Assembly: GCA_020528935.1 (NCBI GenBank)
Contig: JAJDFU010000099.1
Coordinates: 1-12,113, forward strand
Reading direction: 5' to 3'
DNA: 12,113 nt
Source: Saprospiraceae bacterium
Lineage (GTDB): Bacteria; Bacteroidota; Bacteroidia; Chitinophagales; Saprospiraceae
The translations under genes were made by a program, and so were the position numbers. The notes beneath the pieces were generated by a model. The model was not told where the DNA came from, ran no database searches, and saw only the letters and a list, made by a program, of their open reading frames with translations. Every line of letters begins with the position of its first letter. Position 1 is the stretch's first letter. Below are positions 1 to 6,833 of the stretch, piece by piece.

Positions 1-42
1 TTAACCCATTTGGAAGCGGTATTATTTTTTAAGCGCGTATTC

Positions 43-98
43 ACGGTTTTAAGGATAAAATGCCTCGTAAGAATATGGCATTTTATCATTAAAACCGT
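43..98. repeat. 22-bp-arm inverted repeat (long hairpin)
   Basis: The arms at 43-64 and 77-98 are reverse complements over 22 bases with one mismatch (G53 against A88), around a 12-base loop at 65-76. The outer ten pairs begin ACGGTTTTAA and the inner eleven end in AAATGCC. No T-run follows on either strand, so it is not a typical intrinsic terminator. It sits about 160 bases before the first gene in AT-rich DNA. It could be an RNA hairpin, a regulator site, or a small mobile or dispersed palindromic repeat; the sequence alone does not decide. Confidence 0.85.
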
Positions 99-143
99 AT
101 AACAGTAAGAATTGAACTGCATTATTCGTAATGGTTTGATTTA

Positions 144-196
144 CAAAATTTTGCAATTCGTCAGTCCTTCGGGCGGAAAATTCGGTGAATTTTCCG
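144..196. repeat. Two AT-rich palindromes upstream of the first gene
   Basis: CAAAATTTTG at 144-153 is a perfect 10-base palindrome. At 174-196 a perfect 10-bp stem (CGGAAAATTC, 174-183, and its complement, 187-196) encloses a 3-base loop. Both share an AAAATT/AATTTT core, as expected for binding sites of a dimeric regulator, though simple AT-rich composition could also give this. They lie 60-115 bases before the start chosen for the secreted protein at 258. I could not fit a convincing Bacteroidota promoter (TTTG with TAnnTTTG) to this stretch. Confidence 0.55.
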
Positions 197-257
197 GGTT
201 AAGCGAACCTTTTGGACAACGGGTTCGTCCTTATGTATGCACCTCAGCGCAATTCAA

Positions 258-908
258 ATGACTATGAAAGGGAAGATCGGATGGTTGATTTTGTTTGCTG
301 TTTGGATAGCGGCCGGACCGGCCTGGGCTCAGCAGCGTGAAAATCTGGTGCAATTTTCCGGCATGGTGCTGGACGGCAGCGAAGAGGAACTTTTCCCGGT
401 GCCGTACACCAACATCCTGGTAAAAGGCAAAGGGCGAGGCACCTATTCCGATCTGCGCGGCTTTTTTTCCATTGTAGTGGAAAAAGGCGATACGGTGATC
501 TTTTCAGCCATTGGCTATAAAACTGTGGAGTACGTTATCCCGAGCGATCTTCAGGAAAACCGGTATTCCCTGGTCCAACTGATGACGCGCGATGCCGTCA
601 ATCTACCCGAAACCGTCGTTTTCCCCTGGCCCAGCCGCGACCACTTCCGTCTCGAGTTTCTGGCCATGGATGTTACGCCGGAGCTGCAGAGCAATGCCGC
701 CCGAAACCTGGCCGATGCCCCTATGGCACGCCTGCAACAACAACTTCCCCGCGACGGAGTGGAAAATTCCATGTACTACCTGCGCCAACAGGCGCGCGAC
801 TACTACCACATTGGGCAGCTCCCGCCCATGAATATCTTCAATCCCGTTGCCTGGAAGCAGTTTTTCGACTCCTGGAAGAACGGAGACTTCAAGAAGAAGG
901 ATAAGTAA
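258..908 (+). CDS. Secreted carboxypeptidase-regulatory-like domain protein
   Basis: The 216-residue product begins with a Sec signal peptide: a short basic start (MKGK), a hydrophobic core, and a likely cleavage after AWA near residue 24. Residues ~32-112 resemble the CarboxypepD_reg-like beta-sandwich, with V-x-Y-x-N-I-x-V-K-G-x-G-x-G-T-Y-S-D and then G-F-F-S-I-V and G-Y-K. In Bacteroidota this fold is common in exported and outer-membrane proteins, often at the N-terminus of TonB-dependent receptors. Here it is followed only by ~100 residues, including PETVVFPWPSRDHF, and a lysine-rich end, as in stand-alone periplasmic members. An upstream ATG at 237 would lengthen the signal peptide by seven residues; 258 gives a more usual length, and 264 is also possible. 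It converges on the dehydrogenase gene with a 24-base gap and no evident terminator. Role unknown. Confidence 0.85.
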   Translation: MTMKGKIGWLILFAVWIAAGPAWAQQRENLVQFSGMVLDGSEEELFPVPYTNILVKGKGRGTYSDLRGFFSIVVEKGDTVIFSAIGYKTVEYVIPSDLQENRYSLVQLMTRDAVNLPETVVFPWPSRDHFRLEFLAMDVTPELQSNAARNLADAPMARLQQQLPRDGVENSMYYLRQQARDYYHIGQLPPMNIFNPVAWKQFFDSWKNGDFKKKDK

Positions 909-932
909 TTCTGTTTACCGGCTGTCCCCTGC

Positions 933-1700
933 CTACGATATCGTCATACCTCCGTCGGCAACGTAGAGCGAGCCGGTGATATAGCTGGCCTCGTCGCTGG
1001 CCAGAAAGGTCACCAAATGGGCGATCTCTTCCTCCTTTCCGTAGCGCCCCAGGGGCACCTGCTGGGAGAACGCTTCGTGGACGCTCTGGGGGTCGTCGGG
1101 GTTCATGCCTTTCTCCAGGGATTCCATCATGCGGCTGTCGATCACGCCGGGATGTACGCTGTTTACCCGCACGCCGTGGCCGGCCGCTTCGGCTGCCGCT
1201 GTGCGCATGATACCGATCACGGCGTGTTTGCTGGTGATGTAGGCCACCATACCCGGATTGCCAATAAGCCCGGCTACCGAAGAGGTAATGATGATGCTGC
1301 CCTTTTTCCGCTCCAGCATGTGGGGCATCACGTACTTCATGCCCAGGAACACGCCCTTGACGTTCACATCGACGACCTTCTGGAAATCCTCTTCCGGATA
1401 TTCGGGAATGGAATGCACCGCCCCTTCGATGCCGGCATTGTTGAAGAATACGTCTATGTGGCCAAACGCATCCAGCGCGGCCTTCACATAGGCCTGTACA
1501 TCCTTGCTTTGGCTCACGTCGGCCTGGATGTACTGCACCTGATCGGGAGCCAGCTCGCCGGCTTTTTTCTTCAGCCCCTCTTCGTCCAGGTCCACCAGCA
1601 TGACGCGGGCGCCTTCTTCTACAAATTTCCTGGCCGCAGCAAAGCCGATCTCGCCGGCACCACCGGTAATGATGGCTGTCTTGTCTTGGAGTCGATTCAT
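933..1700 (-). CDS. SDR-family NAD(P)-dependent oxidoreductase
   Basis: The 255-residue product is a classical short-chain dehydrogenase. It has the Rossmann glycine motif TGGAGEIG at 12-19, an acidic residue after beta-2 (Asp37, in VDLD) that favours NAD(H) over NADP(H), D61-V62, NNAG at 87-90, and Asn113. The catalytic Ser141, Tyr154 and Lys158 (YITSK) have the same spacing as in FabG, followed by HPG at 183-185. The length is normal for the family and the product is cytosolic. The substrate cannot be read from the sequence; FabG-like or sugar/alcohol dehydrogenase roles are all possible. The start is the only ATG that fits the fold, and no Shine-Dalgarno precedes it. The SnoaL-like gene upstream is on the same strand, but its terminator lies between them, so this gene probably has its own promoter. 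Confidence 0.93.
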   Translation of the reverse strand: MNRLQDKTAIITGGAGEIGFAAARKFVEEGARVMLVDLDEEGLKKKAGELAPDQVQYIQADVSQSKDVQAYVKAALDAFGHIDVFFNNAGIEGAVHSIPEYPEEDFQKVVDVNVKGVFLGMKYVMPHMLERKKGSIIITSSVAGLIGNPGMVAYITSKHAVIGIMRTAAAEAAGHGVRVNSVHPGVIDSRMMESLEKGMNPDDPQSVHEAFSQQVPLGRYGKEEEIAHLVTFLASDEASYITGSLYVADGGMTIS

Positions 1701-1786
1701 GGATTGGATTGTGTTTTCTGTTATCTGTGCTATTCATGCAACGGAGGGCGTTCGCAGGATGTTTGGTCACCTGCCCAGGAATGGAA

Positions 1787-1813
1787 ATAAAAAAGGATGC
1801 CCGAAGACATCCT
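1787..1813 (-). terminator. Intrinsic terminator of the SnoaL-like gene
   Basis: Read on the minus strand, this is an 8-bp stem (AGGATGTC pairing with GGCATCCT, one U-G pair) closed by a UUCG tetraloop in the very stable C(UUCG)G form, followed by a run of six T. It lies 24 bases after the SnoaL-like stop codon and separates that gene from the dehydrogenase. Confidence 0.88.
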
Positions 1814-1836
1814 CCTTTTCGCTTTACAGGCCCGGA

Positions 1837-2205
1837 TCAGGTCGCCGGTTGGTATAGTTGCGAGTTATCCACGAAGATCAAATACTCCTTGATCTTGTCG
1901 CCTTCCATTTTGAAGGTGTTCGAGAACCAGCAGGGGTAGGTCGAGCCGTCATGGCGGGTGTAGGTCACCCGGCCGTTCATCACATAACCGTCGGGAACCT
2001 TCCAGGATTCCAGCTGATCGTGGCGGGTGCCCTTAATACTGGCAAAGAAGTGCTCAAGAAAGGGGATGATCTCTTTTTTTCCAATGACCGGCGGATGATT
2101 CGAAAAGCGGAAAACGGCGTCTTCCGTCATGAAATCGGCCAGGCCGTGTGCATCGCTTTGGTCTACAGTCTCAAATACCGATTGAATGAATGCGTCGTTC
2201 TGCAT
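1837..2205 (-). CDS. SnoaL/NTF2-like small domain protein
   Basis: The 122-residue product has the size and pattern of a single-domain SnoaL-like (NTF2 superfamily) protein: an N-terminal helix (FIQSVFETVDQSDAHGLADF), then ML-TEDAVFRFSNHPPVIGKKEI-like strands, a helix (EHFFASI), and the antiparallel strands VMNGRVTYTRHDGSTY, NTFKMEGDKIKEYLIFVD. Members are small cone-shaped enzymes (isomerases, cyclases, hydrolases) or ligand-binding proteins, so the fold does not give a function. No signal peptide is seen, so it should be cytosolic. The gene is a single unit with hairpin terminators on both sides: its own at 1787-1813 and that of the aconitase at 2222-2253, close to its start. A link with the neighbouring dehydrogenase is possible but not shown. 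Confidence 0.85.
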   Translation of the reverse strand: MQNDAFIQSVFETVDQSDAHGLADFMTEDAVFRFSNHPPVIGKKEIIPFLEHFFASIKGTRHDQLESWKVPDGYVMNGRVTYTRHDGSTYPCWFSNTFKMEGDKIKEYLIFVDNSQLYQPAT

Positions 2206-2221
2206 GAGGAGTTAAAAGTTG

Positions 2222-2253
2222 GAAAAGAACAGGGATGCTACCCGGCATCCCTG
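2222..2253 (-). terminator. Intrinsic terminator after aconitase
   Basis: A perfect 9-bp stem (CAGGGATGC at 2230-2238 and its complement at 2245-2253) has a 6-base loop and is followed on the minus strand by TTCTTTTCC. It lies about 25 bases past the aconitase stop. Its position only ~25 bases before the SnoaL-like start means the promoter of that gene must overlap it or lie very close to it. Confidence 0.82.
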
Positions 2254-2278
2254 CAGGTGAACAAATCCGTTGGTTCAT

Positions 2279-2755
2279 CTAGCTCTTCGCCAGCTCTTCC
2301 CGGATCTTGTTCAGGGCCGAACCAGCGCGCACCCACTCGATCTGGGCCCTGTTGTAGGTGTGGTTCACCTCGAACTCGTCTTTGCTGCCGTCGCGGTGGT
2401 GGAGCACCACGGTCAGCGGCTTATCGGGCGCCATTTGCTCAAAGCCGGCGATATCGATCAGGTCGTCCTGACGCACCTTTTCATAATCGTCGGGATTGGC
2501 AAAGGTGAGGGCCAGCATGCCCTGCTTTTTGAGATTGGTTTCGTGGATGCGGGCAAAGGATTTGACGATCACGGCCTTCACGCCCAGGTGGCGCGGCTGC
2601 ATGGCGGCATGCTCGCGGCTGGAGCCCTCGCCGTAGTTGTCTTCGCCGAAAACCACCGTACCGATACCGGCGGCCTTGTATTTGCGGGCCGAGTCGGGCA
2701 CGGCCATAAATTCGGCCTCCTGCTCGTCATCCACGTAGTTGGCCACCTTGTTCAT
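2279..2755 (-). CDS. acn: Aconitase C-terminal part (swivel-domain portion, after in-frame TAG)
   Basis: These 158 codons continue the aconitase reading frame directly after TAG at 2756-2758. They carry most of the C-terminal swivel domain: VPDSARKYK at 19-27, GEDNYGEGSSREHAA at 37-51, KSFARIHETNLKKQG at 65-79, and AGSALNK near the end. Ser45 and Arg47 in GSSR match the catalytic Ser642 and Arg644 of pig mitochondrial aconitase. The first codon is ATG touching the stop (TAGATG), so restart by terminating ribosomes is conceivable, although no Shine-Dalgarno is present. On its own this piece has no iron-sulfur ligands and cannot be an aconitase. The motifs show no sign of decay, so the interruption is either recent, tolerated through coupling or readthrough, or a base error. 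Confidence 0.85.
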   Translation of the reverse strand: MNKVANYVDDEQEAEFMAVPDSARKYKAAGIGTVVFGEDNYGEGSSREHAAMQPRHLGVKAVIVKSFARIHETNLKKQGMLALTFANPDDYEKVRQDDLIDIAGFEQMAPDKPLTVVLHHRDGSKDEFEVNHTYNRAQIEWVRAGSALNKIREELAKS

Positions 2756-4561
2756 CTAGTCGTTAAAGTAGTTGACGGCGCCGATAAAGGTATTGTTGGC
2801 GATGTTGTCGAGGTGGCCGCGAAACTTCAACCAGGGGCCGGCCATGGAGATGTGGTCGGTTGTGCACTTGCCCTTGGCCTTGATGAGCAGGCGCATGCCC
2901 TTGAGCTGTTCGGAGGTGATGGGCTCGAAGGGCGTGAGCAGCTGGATGCGATTGCTGTCGGGTGCCACTTTCACTTCCACCTCCCGTCCGTTTTCGGCCG
3001 GCGGCTGGAAGCCGGGATCCTTCACGTCGAAACCCTTGGCCGGCAGCTCGACGCCCTGCGGAGGTTCCAGGCGCACCTCTTCGCCCTCTTCGTTGACCAA
3101 CGCATCAGTCAGGGGGTTGAAGGTGAGATCGCCTGCAATGGCCATAGCTGTAACAATCTCGGGAGAGGCCACAAAGGCCCGCGTTTGCGGATTGCCGTCG
3201 TTGCGCTTGCTGAAGTTGCGGTTGAAGGAGGTGATGATGGAGTTGGCGCGATCGGGGTCGTCGGTGTGGCGGGCCCACTGGCCGATGCATGGGCCGCAGG
3301 CATTGGCCAGCACGATGCCGCCCATATCCTCGAAGGACTGCAGCTGCCCGTCGCGATCCACCGTGTATCGGATCTGTTCGGAGCCCGGCGTTACGGTAAA
3401 TTCCGATTTGACCTTCAGTTTCTTACCCACGGCCTGCCGGGCCAGGGATGCGGCGCGGTCCAGGTCTTCATAGCTGGAGTTGGTACACGAGCCGATGAGG
3501 CCAACCTCCAGCTTCTGGGGATAACCGTTTTCCTTAACCGCCTCGGCGAATTTGCTGATGGGCCAGGCCAGGTCGGGCGTGTAGGGGCCGTTGATGTGCG
3601 GCTCCAGGGTACTGAGGTCAATTTCGATCACCTGGTCGAAGTAGTCCTCGGGATTGGCATAGCACTCGGGGTCGCCGGTGAGGTGCTCGGCCACGCCGTC
3701 GGCCAGGTCGGCCACCTCGGCCCGTTCGGTGGCGCGCAGGTAGCGACTCATAGCTTCGTCGTAGCCGAAGGTGCTGGTAGTAGCCCCGATCTCGGCGCCC
3801 ATATTGCAGATGGTCCCTTTGCCGGTACAGGACAGGCTCTTAGCGCCCTCGCCGAAGTACTCCACGATGGCGCCGGTACCGCCTTTCACGGTGAGTATGC
3901 CGGCCACTTTGAGGATCACGTCCTTGGAGGACGTCCAGCCGCTCATCTTGCCGGTGAGTTTCACGCCGATCAGCTTGGGCATCTTCAGCTCCCAGGGCAT
4001 CCCGGCCATGACGTCTACGGCATCCGCCCCACCCACGCCAATGGCCACCATCCCGAGTCCGCCGGCATTGGGGGTGTGCGAATCGGTGCCGATCATCATG
4101 CCGCCCGGGAAAGCGTAGTTCTCCAGTACGATCTGGTGAATGATGCCTGCACCCGGCTTCCAGAAGCCGATGCCGTACTTGTTGGATATGGAAGAAAGGA
4201 ACTCAAAAACCTCCGAGTTGGTGTTCAATGCATTTTTCAGGTCTTGCTCGGCTCCTATCTCGGCCTGAATGAGGTGGTCGCAGTGCACCGTAGTGGGAAC
4301 AGCCACATTGTCGCGGCCGGCCGTCATAAATTGCAAGAGGGCCATTTGGGCCGTAGCATCCTGCATAGCTACCCGGTCCGGAGCGAAAAAGACGTAATCT
4401 TTGCCGCGTTGATAATTTTGCAGGGGCGATTCCGCATGGAGATGGGTGTACAGGATCTTTTCGGCCAGCGTAAGGGGTCGCCCCAACTGGGACTTGGCCT
4501 GGTTTACTTTTTCGGGCAAGGCCTGATAAAAGGCCCTGATCATATCTATGTCGAAGGGCAT
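2756..4561 (-). CDS. acn: Aconitate hydratase, N-terminal 601 residues (interrupted by in-frame TAG)
   Basis: This is the large part of a mitochondrial-type aconitase, which interconverts citrate and isocitrate in the TCA cycle. Visible motifs are PTTVHCDHLIQ at 89-99, GTDSHTPN at 158-165, the [4Fe-4S] ligands Cys359 (in GSCTNSS), Cys422 and Cys425 (in ACGPCIG), SFNRNFSKRNDG at 445-456, and KGKCTTDHIS and KFRGHLDN at 563-586; Arg581 matches the substrate-binding Arg580 of pig aconitase. The frame stops at TAG after NYFND and resumes at once with ATG. The two parts plus one residue give 760 residues, the usual length for Bacteroidota aconitases. The break falls inside the swivel domain, separating Arg581 from the catalytic Ser in the second part, unlike the natural domain split of LeuC/LeuD. 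A CAG-to-TAG change is the simplest explanation. The gene is preceded by a palindrome-rich gap and followed by a terminator. Confidence 0.93.
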   Translation of the reverse strand: MPFDIDMIRAFYQALPEKVNQAKSQLGRPLTLAEKILYTHLHAESPLQNYQRGKDYVFFAPDRVAMQDATAQMALLQFMTAGRDNVAVPTTVHCDHLIQAEIGAEQDLKNALNTNSEVFEFLSSISNKYGIGFWKPGAGIIHQIVLENYAFPGGMMIGTDSHTPNAGGLGMVAIGVGGADAVDVMAGMPWELKMPKLIGVKLTGKMSGWTSSKDVILKVAGILTVKGGTGAIVEYFGEGAKSLSCTGKGTICNMGAEIGATTSTFGYDEAMSRYLRATERAEVADLADGVAEHLTGDPECYANPEDYFDQVIEIDLSTLEPHINGPYTPDLAWPISKFAEAVKENGYPQKLEVGLIGSCTNSSYEDLDRAASLARQAVGKKLKVKSEFTVTPGSEQIRYTVDRDGQLQSFEDMGGIVLANACGPCIGQWARHTDDPDRANSIITSFNRNFSKRNDGNPQTRAFVASPEIVTAMAIAGDLTFNPLTDALVNEEGEEVRLEPPQGVELPAKGFDVKDPGFQPPAENGREVEVKVAPDSNRIQLLTPFEPITSEQLKGMRLLIKAKGKCTTDHISMAGPWLKFRGHLDNIANNTFIGAVNYFND

Positions 4562-4821
4562 GATGAAATGATTTTTGTTTGGACAGAATAGCCGGCTTAA
4601 AGGTAGCCTTTTTCGGCATTTTACCTTTTGGCCTTTCTATATAGAAAAAGCCTTCGACCGGGCAGAAGTTTGGAAAAAGGACGGGAAAAACCGGAGTCTG
4701 CCATACCCCTATCAAAAGGTCTGGGCGCGCCCAAGCTTTTTCACGGGCGCATATATGCGACTCGAGGTGGTTGGAAGTCCTCCCAACCCCTTCCTTGCCG
4801 GAATAAAAGTGCAGCAAGCGT
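4562..4821. promoter_or_regulatory. Palindrome-rich gap between ligase and aconitase genes
   Basis: The gap lies between the end of the GCS2-CBS gene and the aconitase start, both on the minus strand, so it should hold a terminator for the first and the promoter of the second. Perfect palindromes are TTTCTATATAGAAA at 4634-4647, TGGGCGCGCCCA at 4722-4733 and CGCATATATGCG at 4748-4759. A 6-bp hairpin GGTTGG/CCAACC spans 4769-4788. A 7-bp inverted repeat (AAAGGTA at 4599-4605, TACCTTT at 4622-4628) lies nearest the aconitase. The 4722 palindrome has a T-run beside it on the plus side (from 4736) and CTTTTG on the minus side, so it could act as a weak terminator. TACCTTTA near 4598-4605 on the minus strand resembles a Bacteroidota -7 box, but I found no matching TTTG upstream. 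Confidence 0.5.
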
Positions 4822-6765
4822 TCACATTTGCTTTTCCAGGCGCTCGAGCAGGCGAGAGGTGATGCGGAGGAAATCCATCTCTGTAATGATGCCGACGAGT
4901 TCGCGGGGTTTTTCCTCGCCTTCCTTGATTACGGGCAGGCAGCCGATCTTGCGGTCGCGCATAGTGGCCATGGCGTCCATGATGCTCGCCTCCGGCGAAA
5001 TGGCAATGGGTTGCTGGATCATAATGTCCTTTACCAGGGAGGGGCGCCGGCTGTTGATGCTGTACCGTTTGGCAAAATGCCGCAGCAGCAGGCGAGAGGT
5101 AATGAGCCCCACCAGGTTGCCGTCGGAATCTTCCACCGGCATGTAGCGGATCTTTCGCCAGTCCATCATTTCGGCGACCAGGTCAATGAGGTCGCCCTCG
5201 CGAACGGTAAACAGATCGGTGGACATGCACTCGTCCACGCGCAGATCGGAGGGTTTGTAGTCTTCCAGATCGTGCAGTTCCGGCGATTCCCAGCAATGGC
5301 CGGGAATGTTGGACCACTGGTTTTTCTTAATGGCGGCCGTCAGGGCGCTAAGGGCTTCGTCCCGGCTGGTCTCGCGCATGAGCTTGGTAAAGGCCTTGAG
5401 CTGCCAGCGGGCGCCGTTGCGGTGCTCTTTTACGCGATCCTCGATGATGCCGAGGTATTTGTCGATGTCGCCGGAGTCCACATTGCGGCTTTCGAGGCCC
5501 TGGCGGGCCAGGGGCAGCAGTTCCTTTTCGATCAGTTCGTGGGCCGTATAGCGCTTGTCGTCAAACCAGTTGAACTTGGATTCGATGCCGAAGCGGGCCG
5601 CCTTGCCGAAGTTGTCGCGCGCGTCTTCCCATTCCATGTACTCGCGCACATCCGGGCAGGTCTGTCCCATGCCAACCATGGCGCCGAGCCAGAAGGCCGC
5701 ATTGGCGATCTCATCGACTACCGTGGGGCCCGAGGGCAACACCCGGTTCTCGATGCGCAGATGGGGCTTGCCCGTATCGCTGATGCCGTAGCAGGGCCGG
5801 TTCCAGCGATAGACGGTGGAATTGTGCACCTGCAGACACTTGAGCTTGGGCACTTCGCCGTTTTTCACCTTCCGTATGGAGTCCTCTTCCTCGTTGGCGC
5901 TCAACAACACCCGGAAGCGGGCGATATCCTCCTTGTGAATGTCGAGCACGGAGTTTTCCAGCCAGTGCTTGCCGAAGCTCACGCGCGGACTGCGTTCGCG
6001 CATATGCTCGTGGGTAGTGCGTATGTCAATGGACTGCTGGAAGAGGGCGATGCGGGTTTCGTGCCACAGCCGTTTTCCGAAAACGACGGGCGAGTTGGCA
6101 GCTACGGCCAGAGTAGGAGCCGCCAGGGCCTGAGCGATGTTGTACATGTGCACAAAATCGGACGGCGCCACCTGCAGGTGCACCTGGAAGGAGGTATTGC
6201 AGGCCTCCAGCAAGGGCGAGTTGTGCTTCACCAGCAGCTCATCTATGCCGAGTATGCGCAGCTCGTAGGCATTGCCTTCCAGGTGGTTGTCAATGGCCTC
6301 CATCAGCGCCTTGTAGCGCACCATGGGGGTGAGGTTGTGCATCTCCAGGTCGAACTTGCGGAGCGTGGGCAGAATGCCGGTAAGGATGACGTCGGCATTG
6401 AATTCGGCCAGATTGCTTCGAATGAGCTGCAGGCGCTCCTCGGTCTCGCGCTCCAGCTCGGTAAGGCACTTGCCTTCAAAGAGTTGGGGCGTGGAATTGA
6501 TCTCCAGGTTGAAGCGGGCCAGCTCGGTATCCAGCCAAGGCGCGCCCTCCATCCGCTCGATCAGCTCCATGCTGATGGAAGCCGGCTTGAGGGTCGTATT
6601 GTCCACCAGGAACATCTCCTGCTCGGCGCCTATGCGAATGGGATCGGTCTCAAACCAATCGTTTTCCAGCATGTACTCGAGCGCGTTCATGTCTTTGAGA
6701 AGGCACTTCACAAAGCGCTGCATGGCGCCTTTTTCCGAAAACAAGGATACCTTTTGCTCGCCCAT
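4822..6765 (-). CDS. GCS2-family carboxylate-amine ligase fused to two CBS domains
   Basis: The 647-residue protein has two parts. Residues ~40-480 resemble glutamate-cysteine ligase family 2 (YbdK type): GAEQEMFLVD at 47-56 (the acidic metal/ATP strand), RFNLEINSTP at 84-93, NTSFQVHLQV at 190-199, and LRIENRVLPSGPTVVDE at 336-352 followed by a conserved helix. Residues ~509-567 (VDECMSTDLFTV...YMPVEDSDGNLVGLITSR) and ~578-640 (VKDIMIQQPIAIS...GCLPVIKEG...LVGIITEMDFL) form a CBS pair, a module that usually senses adenine nucleotides or SAM. The ligase part should join a carboxylate, typically glutamate, to an amine using ATP; the CBS pair probably regulates it. Glutathione-type synthesis is possible, but no glutathione synthetase is nearby, and the true substrate is unknown. 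It is cytosolic, with no signal peptide. The start is an ATG with an AT-rich leader shared with the divergent lipoprotein gene. Confidence 0.88.
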   Translation of the reverse strand: MGEQKVSLFSEKGAMQRFVKCLLKDMNALEYMLENDWFETDPIRIGAEQEMFLVDNTTLKPASISMELIERMEGAPWLDTELARFNLEINSTPQLFEGKCLTELERETEERLQLIRSNLAEFNADVILTGILPTLRKFDLEMHNLTPMVRYKALMEAIDNHLEGNAYELRILGIDELLVKHNSPLLEACNTSFQVHLQVAPSDFVHMYNIAQALAAPTLAVAANSPVVFGKRLWHETRIALFQQSIDIRTTHEHMRERSPRVSFGKHWLENSVLDIHKEDIARFRVLLSANEEEDSIRKVKNGEVPKLKCLQVHNSTVYRWNRPCYGISDTGKPHLRIENRVLPSGPTVVDEIANAAFWLGAMVGMGQTCPDVREYMEWEDARDNFGKAARFGIESKFNWFDDKRYTAHELIEKELLPLARQGLESRNVDSGDIDKYLGIIEDRVKEHRNGARWQLKAFTKLMRETSRDEALSALTAAIKKNQWSNIPGHCWESPELHDLEDYKPSDLRVDECMSTDLFTVREGDLIDLVAEMMDWRKIRYMPVEDSDGNLVGLITSRLLLRHFAKRYSINSRRPSLVKDIMIQQPIAISPEASIMDAMATMRDRKIGCLPVIKEGEEKPRELVGIITEMDFLRITSRLLERLEKQM

Positions 6766-6833
6766 AGCTGAAAAGAAGTGAGTTTGTTTTCCAATATAGC
6801 AGATTCTTGCAAGGTTTCCAGCATTTTTGCGTT
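6766..6833. promoter_or_regulatory. Divergent promoter region, ligase-CBS / lipoprotein
   Basis: These 68 bases separate two divergent start codons, so promoters for both genes must lie here or reach into the coding ends. Towards the ligase gene, TATATTGG is one or two changes from the Bacteroidota -7 box TAnnTTTG, with only a weak CTGG about 19 bases further up. Towards the lipoprotein, TTTG at 6783-6786 could be a -33 box, but no clear -7 box follows. Assignment is by position, not by good motif matches. Confidence 0.4.

Noticed and set aside
889..1770. A 293-codon minus-strand frame overlapping the dehydrogenase gene
   Set aside because: It is Arg- and Gly-rich and out of frame with the SDR motifs; it is a frame shadow.
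2756..2758. Reassigned UAG (amber as a sense codon)
   Set aside because: TAG closes the dehydrogenase, the esterase right after its sorting domain, the lipoprotein and the aconitase itself, so it is a normal stop here. Local readthrough is not excluded.
2279..4561. A natural two-subunit aconitase like LeuC/LeuD
   Set aside because: The break falls inside the swivel domain, after its KGKCTTDHIS and KFRGHLDN parts, not in the linker before it. Kept only as a less likely alternative.
2270..4591. A 773-codon open frame on the plus strand opposite aconitase
   Set aside because: It is rich in His, Gly, Val and Leu with no recognisable motifs and lies antisense to an unmistakable aconitase. GC-rich codon bias commonly leaves such frames open.
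4828..6771. A 647-codon open frame on the plus strand opposite the GCS2-CBS gene
   Set aside because: It is antisense to a gene with clear ligase and CBS motifs, has no domain pattern of its own, and has the same composition as other antisense frames here.
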